Shown here: positions 16,746-24,894 of the stretch, one piece after another | How positions within the stretch are numbered: position 1 is the first letter of the stretch | How the letters are laid out: every line of letters begins with the position of its first letter | Source: Rudaeicoccus suwonensis | GTDB taxonomy: Bacteria > Actinomycetota > Actinomycetes > Actinomycetales > Dermatophilaceae | Assembly (NCBI RefSeq): GCF_007829035.1 | Contig: NZ_VIVQ01000001.1 | Span: forward strand, 2,046,001 to 2,110,000 | Reading direction: 5' to 3' | DNA: 64,000 bases | The notes under the pieces: model-generated | The model's database searches: none | What the model was told of the DNA's origin: nothing | What the model saw: only the letters and a program-made list of their open reading frames with translations | Program-made: the position numbers and the translations under genes

Positions 16746-16973
16746 GCCGAACGGCAACGACGGGACCGAGTAACCGCCGGATCTGCGAGATCACCAGAGA
16801 AACGCTCCATGGGCTGGAAGAGCGGGATCCGCACCGACGGCCAAGACACCCCTGAGCCAGGCAGAATCCATGAGGTCGCAGCAGTCCCGTTGCGACGAAG
16901 GTGCGGTGGCACAGCGAATTCGACCCCATCGCCCGCACCTCCGGGGAGACCGTTTCCCAGGAGGTGAAGACCC
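16746..16973 (+). ncRNA. Translational T-box riboswitch of aspS
   Basis: The leader has GAGTA at 16768-16772, a Stem I-like helix CGGATC...GATCCG around an inner CGCTC/GAGCG hairpin, and a candidate GAC (Asp) specifier at 16836-16838. The T-box is GGTGGCACAGCG (16905-16916). Its TGGC at 16907-16910 can pair with a tRNA ending GCCA, as expected for tRNA-Asp or tRNA-Asn. AGGTGC (16899-16904) pairs with GCACCT (16935-16940) in the bound form. The alternative CACCTCC (16936-16942) pairs perfectly with GGAGGTG (16960-16966), hiding the ribosome site of aspS. Uncharged tRNA would thus open translation. Confidence 0.85.
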
Positions 16974-18266
16974 ATGCAGAACCGCACCCTGGCAGCGCAG
17001 CTCGCTGCCGAACCAACCGGATCGATCGTTGTCCTCGACGGTTGGATCCATCGGCGCCGAATGTTGGCACACGTGAGTTTCCTTGTGCTGCGGGACCGTT
17101 CAGGTATGGCGCGGGTCGTCGTGAAGGAACCACCGGCACGCGCCGTGCTCGACGGACTCGGCGAAGAAAGCGTCGTGCGCGTCACCGGCACCGTGCATGC
17201 GAATCCCGCAGCACCCGCCGGGGTCGAAGTGATCGACCCTGTCATCGTGCCGTTGGGTGAGCCTGCGGCGACTCCCCCACTCGAGCTGTGGCGACCGAAC
17301 GTCTCTGGCGGTCTCGCCAGCCGACTCGACCATGCCCCGGTCGCGCTCAGGCACCCTCGGGCGCAGCACTCGTGGCGGATCGCCGCAACCTCCATGCGCG
17401 GCTTCCGCGAGACACTCACGGAAGCCGGCTTCGTCGAGATCACAACTCCCAAAATCGTCGGCACGGCCACCGAATCCGGTTCGAACGTCTTCGAAATGGA
17501 CTATTTCGGACAGCCTGGATTCCTCGCGCAGTCGCCGCAGTTCTTCAAACAGATGATGGTCGGTGCCCACGAGCGGGTCTTCGAGGTCGGGCCGGTCTTC
17601 CGCGCCGAGCCCCACGACACGGTCCGCCATCTGGCGCAATACACCTCTCTCGACGTGGAGTTCGGGTTCATCCAGGACCACCGCGACGTCATCGCTCAGC
17701 TTCGCGACGTGCTCGCCGGCATGATCCGGTCGATCGCCACGTATGCCGCTGCCTCGGTCGAAGCGCTCGAAGTCGAACTGCCGTCAGTGCCGGGCGTTAT
17801 TCCGCGTGTCCACTTTGCCGACGCGCTGCGGATCGTCGGTGCCGCACCGGACGAGCCGGACCTCGAGCCGGCTCATGAACGTGCACTGTCGCAATGGGCG
17901 CTGGCGGAGTTCGGCTCGGAATTCCTTGCGGTGGAGGGCTATCCGATGCGCAAGCGGCCCTTCTACACGCACCCGCAGCCGGACGACCCGCGCTGGTCCA
18001 ACAGCTTCGACCTGTTGTTCCGCGGCCTGGAACTGACGACCGGTGGTCAGCGACTGCACCGCCGCTCGGACTATCGGACGGCGCTGGCAGCGGCCGGCGA
18101 GAGGGAGGAGGACTTTGCGGCATACCTCTCGGCCTTCGAACACGGCATGCCACCGCACGGTGGCTTCGCGATCGGACTGGAGCGGTGGGTCGCTCGGTTG
18201 CTTCGAGTGACCAACGTCCGTGAGGTCACCTTGTTCCCGCGTGACCTGCACCGGCTCACACCCTGA
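16974..18266 (+). CDS. aspS: Archaeal-type aspartyl-tRNA synthetase (Asp/Asn)
   Basis: The 430-residue class II synthetase has an N-terminal OB fold (VVLDGWIHRRRMLAHVSFLVLRD), motif 2 region FEVGPVFRAEPHDTVRHLAQYTSLDVEFG and motif 3 GGFAIGLERWVARLL. It lacks the GAD insertion of bacterial AspRS (about 590 residues) and matches the shorter archaeal/eukaryotic form, which may charge tRNA-Asp only or both tRNA-Asp and tRNA-Asn. GGAGG before ATG 16974 is controlled by the T-box. Whether a bacterial-type AspRS exists elsewhere cannot be seen. Horizontal origin is likely. Divergent from the aspartate-ligase-like gene. Confidence 0.88.
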   Translation: MQNRTLAAQLAAEPTGSIVVLDGWIHRRRMLAHVSFLVLRDRSGMARVVVKEPPARAVLDGLGEESVVRVTGTVHANPAAPAGVEVIDPVIVPLGEPAATPPLELWRPNVSGGLASRLDHAPVALRHPRAQHSWRIAATSMRGFRETLTEAGFVEITTPKIVGTATESGSNVFEMDYFGQPGFLAQSPQFFKQMMVGAHERVFEVGPVFRAEPHDTVRHLAQYTSLDVEFGFIQDHRDVIAQLRDVLAGMIRSIATYAAASVEALEVELPSVPGVIPRVHFADALRIVGAAPDEPDLEPAHERALSQWALAEFGSEFLAVEGYPMRKRPFYTHPQPDDPRWSNSFDLLFRGLELTTGGQRLHRRSDYRTALAAAGEREEDFAAYLSAFEHGMPPHGGFAIGLERWVARLLRVTNVREVTLFPRDLHRLTP

Positions 18267-18343
18267 GCCACGACGACACTTGCGGCGCCACATGCCTACT
18301 GATGGGTTGCCACGCCGGGCGGATCGAGGCGATTCGCCCGGCG

Positions 18344-18349
18344 TACCGT
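18344..18349 (+). promoter_or_regulatory. -10 element TACCGT for leaderless lipB
   Basis: TACCGT ends seven bases before ATG 18357, the spacing expected when transcription begins at the start codon. Confidence 0.5.
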
Positions 18350-18356
18350 GACCGGT

Positions 18357-18992
18357 ATGCGCATCGAGCACGTCGGTTTCGACCCGAACTTCGTCGACTA
18401 CCAGGCTGCGTGGGATCTGCAGCGCGAGGTGCACGCCCGCGTTGTCGCCCACGAGCAGGAGGACACCACGCTGCTGCTGGAGCACCAGCGGGTCTACACC
18501 GCCGGCAAGCGCACCGAGCCGCACGAGCGCCCGTTCGACGGCACTCCGGTCATCGATGTCGATCGCGGCGGCAAGATCACCTGGCACGGCCCGGGTCAGC
18601 TCACGGGCTACCCGATCGTGCGGCTGCCCGATCCCATCGACGTCGTCGGCCACGTGCGGCGCATCGAGCAGCTGATGATCGACGTCTGCGCCGACCTCGG
18701 ACTGCACACCGAACGTGTCGAGGGCCGCAGTGGAGTGTGGCTGCCTGCCGACGCCACCCGACCGAGCCGCAAGATCGGCGCCATCGGCATCCGGGTCAGC
18801 CGCGACGTGACCATGCACGGCTTCGCACTCAACTGCAACTGCGACCTCTCGTGGGCGAATGTCATTGTGCCGTGCGGGATTCCGGACGCAGGCGTGACGT
18901 CGTTGAGCAACGAGCTCGGCCGCGATGTCACCGTCGCCGAGGTCGTGCCGTATGTCGAGAAACGCCTTCCCGACATACTCGCCGGAGCGTGA
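18357..18992 (+). CDS. lipB: Octanoyltransferase LipB
   Basis: The 211-residue enzyme moves octanoate from acyl carrier protein to lipoyl domains, the first step of lipoate synthesis. Signature parts are [18 protein letters not shown], the catalytic Lys in RKIGAIGIR and the catalytic Cys in [15 protein letters not shown] 18357 is chosen over GTG 18348 because of the leaderless -10 box. LipA, its usual neighbour in actinobacteria, is not present here. Confidence 0.95.
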   Translation: MRIEHVGFDPNFVDYQAAWDLQREVHARVVAHEQEDTTLLLEHQRVYTAGKRTEPHERPFDGTPVIDVDRGGKITWHGPGQLTGYPIVRLPDPIDVVGHVRRIEQLMIDVCADLGLHTERVEGRSGVWLPADATRPSRKIGAIGIRVSRDVTMHGFALNCNCDLSWANVIVPCGIPDAGVTSLSNELGRDVTVAEVVPYVEKRLPDILAGA

Positions 18993-19050
18993 CGGCCCTC
19001 CCGCCGACCGGCCCAACCGGGCCTGAGCTCGCACTGTTCATCTGACGCGA

Positions 19051-19084
19051 ACGGCCGCCGCCCCGATATGGGGACGGCGGCCGT
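19051..19084. terminator. Bidirectional terminator hairpin
   Basis: ACGGCCGCCG with CCCC pairs with GGGG and CGGCGGCCGT around a GATAT loop, with one bulged base. It lies between converging lipB and the aldehyde dehydrogenase gene. Confidence 0.75.
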
Positions 19085-19107
19085 CGTCGCGTTGGCGGAG
19101 TTGCCGG

Positions 19108-20556
19108 TCAGCTGTCGATGTTGGCCATCACGTGCTTGATGCGCGTGTAGTCCTCGAAGCCGTAGCGGCTGAGGTCCTTGCCGTAACCGCTGTGCTTGAA
19201 GCCACCGTGCGGCATCTCGGCCACCAGCGGAATGTGCGTGTTGATCCAGACGCAGCCGAAGTCCAGTGCCTTGGACACGCGCATCGCGCGACCGAGGTCG
19301 CGGGTCCAGACCGAGGACGCCAGACCGTATTGCACGCCGTTGGCGTAGCTGATCGCGGTCTTCTCGTCCTCGAACTTCTGCACCGTGATGACCGGGCCGA
19401 AGACCTCGTTCTGGCTGATCTCGTCGTTCTGGGTGAGTCCCGAGACAACCGTCGGCTGAAGGAAGTAACCGTCGCCGAGCGCGGCGATCCGCGAGCCACC
19501 GGCCGAGATGGTCGCGTGGTCGGGCAACCGCTCGAGCATGCCGGTGACGTGCGCGAGTTGGTTGGCGTTGTTGACCGGGCCGAGCAGCGCGTCCTCGTCG
19601 TCCGGCATACCGACCTTGGCGTCGTTCTTGGCGTATTCGGCGAGCGCGGCGACGAAGTCGTCATGGATGCCCGGGGCCACGAGCACCCGGGTCGCGGCGG
19701 TGCAGTCCTGGCCGGCGTTGAAGTAACCAGCGACCGCGATGCCCTCGACGGCGGCTTCGATGTCGGCGTCGTCGAAGACGATGACCGGCGCCTTGCCCCC
19801 GAGTTCGAGGTGCACGCGCTTGAGTCCGCGAGCAGCAGACTCGGCGACCTGTATGCCGGCTCGCACCGATCCGGTGATCGCGACAAGCTGCGGCACGTCA
19901 TGCTCTACGACGAGGCGACCGGTCTCGCGGTCGCCGGTCACGACGTTGAAGGCGCCGGCAGGCAGGAACTCCGAAGCGACCTCGGCCAGCAACAGAGTGG
20001 TCTCAGGGGTGGTGTCGCTGGGCTTCAGCACGATCGTGTTGCCTGCGGCGAGCGCCGGGGCGATCTTCCACATCGCCATCATCATCGGGTAGTTCCACGG
20101 CGTCACCTGACCGACGACACCGATCGGCTCGCGGCGGATCCAGGAGGTGTGACCGGCGAGGTACTCCGTGCTCGCGATGCCCTCGAGCACCCGTGCCGCG
20201 CCTGCGAAGAAGCGCAACTGGTCGACCATCGGCGGGATCTCCTCCGAGGTGGTCAGCGCGAACGGCTTGCCGGTGTTCTGCGCCTCCAGCTTCACGAACT
20301 CGTCGCCACGCTTTTCGATGGCGTCGGCGAACTTCAGCAACGCCTGCTGGCGCTCGCTCGGTGTGGTCTGACCCCATTCCTCGAAAGCCTTTGCGGCCGA
20401 GGCGTAAGCGTCGTCAACATCCTTGGCTGTCGAAACCGGTGCCTTGGCAACGACTTTCGCGGTGGTCGGGTCGATGATGTCGGTCGTGGCGTCGGTCTCC
20501 GCCGCGGCATAGCCGCCGTTCACGAAGTTGCGCAACAGGCGCGGGCTGTCGGTCAT
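19108..20556 (-). CDS. Gamma-aminobutyraldehyde dehydrogenase family
   Basis: The 482-residue NAD(P) aldehyde dehydrogenase has the NAD-site stretch GQVTPWNYPMMMAMWKIAPAL, the general base Glu in HLELGGKAPV and the nucleophile Cys in FNAGQDCTAATR. The GQDCTAA version and the end (MPHGGFKHSGYGKDLSRYGFEDYTRIKH) are typical of aminobutyraldehyde dehydrogenases, which oxidise 4-aminobutanal to GABA in putrescine breakdown. GGAG lies eight bases before the ATG. The aminotransferase at 22534 would supply the aldehyde. Confidence 0.88.
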   Translation of the reverse strand: MTDSPRLLRNFVNGGYAAAETDATTDIIDPTTAKVVAKAPVSTAKDVDDAYASAAKAFEEWGQTTPSERQQALLKFADAIEKRGDEFVKLEAQNTGKPFALTTSEEIPPMVDQLRFFAGAARVLEGIASTEYLAGHTSWIRREPIGVVGQVTPWNYPMMMAMWKIAPALAAGNTIVLKPSDTTPETTLLLAEVASEFLPAGAFNVVTGDRETGRLVVEHDVPQLVAITGSVRAGIQVAESAARGLKRVHLELGGKAPVIVFDDADIEAAVEGIAVAGYFNAGQDCTAATRVLVAPGIHDDFVAALAEYAKNDAKVGMPDDEDALLGPVNNANQLAHVTGMLERLPDHATISAGGSRIAALGDGYFLQPTVVSGLTQNDEISQNEVFGPVITVQKFEDEKTAISYANGVQYGLASSVWTRDLGRAMRVSKALDFGCVWINTHIPLVAEMPHGGFKHSGYGKDLSRYGFEDYTRIKHVMANIDS

Positions 20557-20598
20557 CGTGGTGCTCCGTTTTCTTTCTGGGTGGCAGCGATCGTGCGC

Positions 20599-21972
20599 TC
20601 AACACTCGATCACGTTGACGGCGAGACCGCCTCGCGCGGTCTCCTTGTATTTGACGGACATGTCGCGACCGGTGTCGCGCATGGTCTTGATCGCCTTGTC
20701 GAGGCTGACCGTGTGCACGCCGGTGCCACCGAGCGACAGGCGTGCTGCATTGATCGCCTTGACGCTGGCGATGGCGTTGCGCTCGATGCACGGGATCTGA
20801 ACCAGCCCGCCGACCGGGTCGCAGGTCAGGCCGAGATTGTGCTCGATGCCGATCTCGGCGGCATTCTCGACCTGGCTGGGCGTGCCGCCGGTGACTTCGG
20901 CAAGGCCGCCGGCTGCCATCGCGCAGGCAGACCCGACTTCGCCCTGGCAGCCGACCTCGGCGCCGGAGATGGAGGCGTTCTCCTTGAACAGGATGCCGAC
21001 GGCTGCCGCCGCCAGCAGGAAACGCACGATGCCGTCATCGTCGGCATCGGCCACGAAGTTGACGTAGTAGTGCAGCACTGCCGGAATGATGCCGGCCGCG
21101 CCGTTGGTCGGCGCCGTGACGACGCGGCCGCCGGAGGCGTTCTCCTCGTTCACCGCCAGGGCGTAGAGATTGACCCAGTCCATGACCTTCAGCGGGTCAT
21201 CGCGCAACCGGCCCCTGGTGAGCTCCTGGTGGAGCCCCGGCGCGCGACGCGGCACCCGCAGCCCGCCCGGCAGGGTGCCCTCATGGGCGATCCCGTTGCG
21301 CACGCACTGCGCCATCACCTGCCACAGAGCCAACATGCCCTCACGGACCTCGGCCTCGGTGCGCCAAGCCAGCTCGTTGCGCAGCATCACATCGCTGACC
21401 GACAGGTGCTCGCGCTCACAGATCTCCAGCAGCTGCGCACCGGTCGAGAACGGGAACTCCAGCGGGGTGTCGTCCAGCACGACGCGGTCGGCGCCGGTCG
21501 CGGCCTCGTCGACGACGAAGCCCCCGCCGACCGAGTAGTAGACGTGACTGGCCACGAGATCACCGGCTGCGTCATACGCGTCGAACTGCATGCCGTTGGG
21601 GTGGGCCGGCAACGACTTGCGCCGGTGCATGGTCAGGTCGTCGTCCGGCGACCACTCGATCTGGTGAATTCCCAGCAACGACAACGTATGCCGGGTCCGC
21701 GCCTCGGCGACGCGATCGTCGGCCCGGTCGGTGTCGACGGTCTCCGGGCGCTCCCCTTCCAGGCCGAGCACGACAGCCTTGTCGGACCCGTGGCCGTGGC
21801 CGGTGGCGCCCAACGAACCGAACAACTGGGCACGCACGCGCCGCACGTCCGCCAGCCGGCCGGACTCCTGAAGCCCCTCGACGAAGGTGCGGGCAGCACG
21901 CATCGGACCGACAGTGTGGGACGACGACGGCCCGATTCCCACCGAATACAGATCAAATGCACTCAGCGCCAT
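20599..21972 (-). CDS. sdaA: L-serine ammonia-lyase, single-chain iron-sulfur type
   Basis: The 457-residue enzyme deaminates L-serine to pyruvate with an oxygen-sensitive [4Fe-4S] cluster. The N-terminal [18 protein letters not shown] is the beta-domain signature. Cluster-type cysteines lie in [20 protein letters not shown] and [20 protein letters not shown] 21972 is set by a TATGCT box six bases upstream (leaderless). The frame is open back to 24012, but that extension lies antisense to two other genes. It follows the Lrp/AsnC regulator divergently, which may control it. Confidence 0.94.
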   Translation of the reverse strand: MALSAFDLYSVGIGPSSSHTVGPMRAARTFVEGLQESGRLADVRRVRAQLFGSLGATGHGHGSDKAVVLGLEGERPETVDTDRADDRVAEARTRHTLSLLGIHQIEWSPDDDLTMHRRKSLPAHPNGMQFDAYDAAGDLVASHVYYSVGGGFVVDEAATGADRVVLDDTPLEFPFSTGAQLLEICEREHLSVSDVMLRNELAWRTEAEVREGMLALWQVMAQCVRNGIAHEGTLPGGLRVPRRAPGLHQELTRGRLRDDPLKVMDWVNLYALAVNEENASGGRVVTAPTNGAAGIIPAVLHYYVNFVADADDDGIVRFLLAAAAVGILFKENASISGAEVGCQGEVGSACAMAAGGLAEVTGGTPSQVENAAEIGIEHNLGLTCDPVGGLVQIPCIERNAIASVKAINAARLSLGGTGVHTVSLDKAIKTMRDTGRDMSVKYKETARGGLAVNVIEC

Positions 21973-21978
21973 ACCCAA

Positions 21979-21984
21979 AGCATA
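21979..21984 (-). promoter_or_regulatory. -10 element TATGCT for leaderless sdaA
   Basis: On the minus strand TATGCT ends six bases before ATG 21972. Confidence 0.5.
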
Positions 21985-22060
21985 GTCATATCCGGCGTCG
22001 ACAACTGATTTCGTGGCGAAACGGGTTGAAAATGTTTGGAAACCGTGGCAACGTGGAGCC

Positions 22061-22537
22061 ATGCCGCAGCCAACTCGCACATCGACGCGACCTGCGCTCG
22101 ACGACGTCTCCAAGGCGATCATCGGCCGGCTGCAGACCGACGGCCGCGCGGCATACTCCGCGATCGCCCGTGACATCGGCCTGTCCGAAGCGGCGGTGCG
22201 GCAACGTGTGCAGCGCATGCTCGACGCCGACATCCTGCAGATCGTCGCCGTCACCGATCCCGCGCAGGTCGGTTTCGACCGGCAGGCCATGATCGGCATC
22301 ACGATCCGCGGTGACATCACCGTCGTGGCCGACGAGCTCAGCCAGATGCCAGAGGTGGCGTATGTCGTGCTCACCGCGGGCCGGTTCGACGTGCTGGTCG
22401 AGGTCGTCTGCGCCGACGACGAGCACCTGCTGGAGCTGCTGACCGGGCGCATCCGCGACATCGACGGCGTCGCCGACACCGAAACGTTCATGTATCTCAA
22501 ACTCGCCAAACAACGATATGACTGGGGCACCAGATGA
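22061..22537 (+). CDS. Lrp/AsnC-family transcriptional regulator
   Basis: The 158-residue protein has the AsnC-type winged helix ([41 protein letters not shown]) and a RAM ligand domain ([15 protein letters not shown], then [26 protein letters not shown]). ATG 22061 is preferred; an upstream start at 22013 would add a poorly conserved tail. Its stop overlaps the aminotransferase ATG (ATGA), so regulator and enzyme are co-translated. It probably senses an amine or amino acid and controls this locus, perhaps also divergent sdaA. Confidence 0.9.
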   Translation: MPQPTRTSTRPALDDVSKAIIGRLQTDGRAAYSAIARDIGLSEAAVRQRVQRMLDADILQIVAVTDPAQVGFDRQAMIGITIRGDITVVADELSQMPEVAYVVLTAGRFDVLVEVVCADDEHLLELLTGRIRDIDGVADTETFMYLKLAKQRYDWGTR

Positions 22538-23958
22538 CCACCGCCACAACGCAATCCGACGATCTCACTCCGGCCGGCACGCCGCGCCAGGATGCCGCCC
22601 GCGACCACCTGTGGGGGCACTTCACCCGTCAATCGGTGTACGAGCCGACCGCCGACGGCGGCGCCGGAGCGCGACTGCCGATCATCACCCGCGGTGAGGG
22701 CGCCTACATCTACGACGACGCGGGCAAGAAGTACCTCGACGGCCTGTCCGGGCTGTTCACCGTGCAGGTCGGCCACGGCCGTGAGGAACTCGCCGAGGCC
22801 GCCGCCAAGCAGGCGCGCGAACTCGCGTTCTTCCCGATCTGGTCCTATGGCCACCGCCCGGCTATCGACCTGGCCGAGCGCCTGGCCGGTTACGCCCCCG
22901 GCGACCTCAACCGCGTCTTCTTCACCACCGGCGGTGGTGAAGCCGTGGAGTCGGCCTGGAAGCTGGCCAAGCACTACTACAAGCTGACCGGCAAGCCGAC
23001 CAAGCACAAGGTCATCAGCCGCTCGATCGCCTACCACGGCACCCCGCAGGGCGCCCTGTCGATCACCGGTCTGCCAGACCTGAAGTCGATGTTCGAACCG
23101 CTCGTGCCCGGCGCCTTCCGCGTGCCCAACACCAACATCTACCGCGCCGCTCCCGAGCACCGTGAGGACCCCAAGGCATTCGGCCGTTGGGCTGCCGACC
23201 GCATCGCCGAGGCCATCGAGTTCGAGGGTGCCGACACGGTTGCCGCGGTTTTCCTGGAGCCGGTGCAGAACGCCGGCGGCTGCTTCCCGCCGCCGCCCGG
23301 ATACTTCGAGCGAGTCCGCGAGATCTGCGACGAGTATGACGTCCTGCTGGTCTCGGACGAGACCATCTGCGCCTTCGGGCGCATCGGCGAGATCTTCGCC
23401 TGCAAGGACTTCGGCTACGTCCCCGACATCATCACCACCGCCAAGGGCCTGACCTCGGGCTACTCCCCCATCGGTGCGATGATCGCCAGCGACCGACTGT
23501 TCGAGCCGTTCCGCAAGGGCACGACGTCCTTCCCGCACGGTTACACCTTCGGCGGGCACCCGGTCTCGGCCGCTGTCGCGATGGCCAACCTCGACATCTT
23601 CGAGCGCGAGGGGCTGGTGCAGCACGTGCACGAGAACGCCCCGAAGTTCCGCGCGACGCTGGAGAAGCTCACCGACCTGCCGATCGTGGGCGACGTGCGC
23701 GGCGAGGGCTACTTCTACGGCATCGAGTTGGTCAAGGACAAGGAGACCCGCGAGACCTTCAACGACGACGAGGCCGAGCGCATGCTGCGCGGCTTCTTGT
23801 CCAAGGCGCTGTATGACGCAGGCATCTACTGCCGCGCCGACGACCGTGGCGACCCGGTCGTGCAGCTGGCCCCGCCGCTGATCATCGGTCAGACCGAGTT
23901 CGACGAGATCGAGCAGAAGCTGCGCGGTGTGCTCACCGAAGCCTGGTCGATGATCTGA
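22534..23958 (+). CDS. Class III omega-aminotransferase (putrescine-type)
   Basis: The 474-residue PLP enzyme has [18 protein letters not shown] for phosphate binding, [15 protein letters not shown] with the cofactor Asp, and Schiff-base Lys in [14 protein letters not shown]. The pattern fits putrescine/diamine or beta-alanine:pyruvate aminotransferases. With the aminobutyraldehyde dehydrogenase nearby and an agmatine deiminase at 60.8 kb, putrescine to GABA is the best guess. It is coupled to the AsnC-type gene by ATGA. Confidence 0.87.
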   Translation: MTTATTQSDDLTPAGTPRQDAARDHLWGHFTRQSVYEPTADGGAGARLPIITRGEGAYIYDDAGKKYLDGLSGLFTVQVGHGREELAEAAAKQARELAFFPIWSYGHRPAIDLAERLAGYAPGDLNRVFFTTGGGEAVESAWKLAKHYYKLTGKPTKHKVISRSIAYHGTPQGALSITGLPDLKSMFEPLVPGAFRVPNTNIYRAAPEHREDPKAFGRWAADRIAEAIEFEGADTVAAVFLEPVQNAGGCFPPPPGYFERVREICDEYDVLLVSDETICAFGRIGEIFACKDFGYVPDIITTAKGLTSGYSPIGAMIASDRLFEPFRKGTTSFPHGYTFGGHPVSAAVAMANLDIFEREGLVQHVHENAPKFRATLEKLTDLPIVGDVRGEGYFYGIELVKDKETRETFNDDEAERMLRGFLSKALYDAGIYCRADDRGDPVVQLAPPLIIGQTEFDEIEQKLRGVLTEAWSMI

Positions 23959-23990
23959 GGCCCATCGGCTGACCCGGCTCGACCGGCTCG

Positions 23991-24036
23991 ACGCGGCCCC
24001 GCCCGGAGTCATTCACGGCTCCGGGCGGGGCCGCGT
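23991..24036 (+). terminator. Strong terminator hairpin, 18-bp stem
   Basis: A perfect 18-base inverted repeat (arms 23991-24008 and 24019-24036, core GGCCCCGCCCGGAG) with a ten-base loop follows the aminotransferase stop by about 30 bases. No U-run follows, as is usual in actinobacteria. Confidence 0.85.
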
Positions 24037-24046
24037 CGCTGCCAGG

Positions 24047-24052
24047 TAGGCT
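24047..24052 (+). promoter_or_regulatory. -10 element TAGGCT for a leaderless start
   Basis: TAGGCT ends eight bases before ATG 24061, just after the terminator. Confidence 0.45.
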
Positions 24053-24060
24053 CCGGCCGC

Positions 24061-24879
24061 ATGCAGCTGCCACCGCGCTACTGGTCCGCCGCCCGCGACG
24101 GTGCCCTGCTGGCATGGGGGTGGTCGGCCACCTCGATCGACGAAGCCACCTGGATGGCCCGTGACCGCCTCACCGCGCTGCTGGCCGCGCTCGGCAGCGG
24201 CACGGCGCGCGCGTCATACGGCTGGGTACCACCGCGTGAGGAGTTGGTGCACGAGGTCCGGGCTGACGACGGCACGCTCATCGGTGTCGTGACCCGCAAC
24301 AGGTATGGCGCCGACGTCCTCGGCACCGATCAGCTGCTCATCGCGGATGTGGATGTGCCGCGAGGCCGTACCGGATCGCGGGTGCGCCGCTTCTTCGGGC
24401 GGTCCCAACCCGAAGATGACCCGAAAACCGTTGCTTTGCAACGGATTCAAACATTCGCGAACACTCACCCCCATCTGGGCGTGCGGGTCTACGAGACGTA
24501 TGGCGGGTTCCGGGCCGTGGTCACCGGCACTGGCCTGGCCCCCGATGCGCCGCAGGCCGCGGAGATGTTCGGGCAGTTGGCCACCGACGAGGTCTATGCG
24601 CACCTGTGTCGCAAGTTCCACACCTGCCGCGCGCGCCTGACCCCCAAACCGTGGCGCTGCGGTATGCACCGCCGCCCGCCGGAGTGGCCGGCGGCCGACG
24701 CTGCGGCGGAGACCGCGCTGAGCGACTGGCTCGCGGCATACCGAACCGCGTGTGGCAACGCACGCACATGCCGGCTGGTCTTGGCTTCCGGCCCGTCTCC
24801 GAATCCGCAGGAATGGCAACTGATCGACGTGCACGACCGGGCCACGCGCATCACTGACGAACAGTTGCCACTGGCCTGA
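24061..24879 (+). CDS. Conserved-looking protein of unknown function
   Basis: I cannot name this 272-residue soluble protein. It has a distinct core: QLLIADVDVPRG, then VRVYETYGGFRAVVTGTG, then VYAHLCRKFHTCRARLTPKPWRCG, and ends with CRLVLASG and a beta strand. A DxD on a strand followed by a basic GGFR strand recalls nucleotide-polymerising or primase-like folds, but the resemblance is weak. Six Cys are present, none in a clear metal pattern except CRKFHTC. It stands alone between a terminator and a leaderless gene. Confidence 0.6.
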   Translation: MQLPPRYWSAARDGALLAWGWSATSIDEATWMARDRLTALLAALGSGTARASYGWVPPREELVHEVRADDGTLIGVVTRNRYGADVLGTDQLLIADVDVPRGRTGSRVRRFFGRSQPEDDPKTVALQRIQTFANTHPHLGVRVYETYGGFRAVVTGTGLAPDAPQAAEMFGQLATDEVYAHLCRKFHTCRARLTPKPWRCGMHRRPPEWPAADAAAETALSDWLAAYRTACGNARTCRLVLASGPSPNPQEWQLIDVHDRATRITDEQLPLA

Positions 24880-24882
24880 CAC

Positions 24883-24888
24883 TACGGT
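24883..24888 (+). promoter_or_regulatory. -10 element TACGGT for a leaderless start
   Basis: TACGGT ends six bases before ATG 24895 and starts only a few bases after the upstream stop codon. Confidence 0.5.
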
Positions 24889-24894
24889 GACCCC

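Noticed and set aside
19132-22008. A 958-codon plus-strand frame
   Set aside because: It is antisense to the aldehyde dehydrogenase and serine dehydratase genes, which have clear catalytic motifs. Its Arg/Val/Asp-rich composition is typical of a shadow.
20599-24012. A 1137-codon uninterrupted minus-strand frame
   Set aside because: Only the last 457 codons encode the serine dehydratase. The rest is antisense to the AsnC-type and aminotransferase genes and shows no domain, just the codon-position shadow of high-GC genes.
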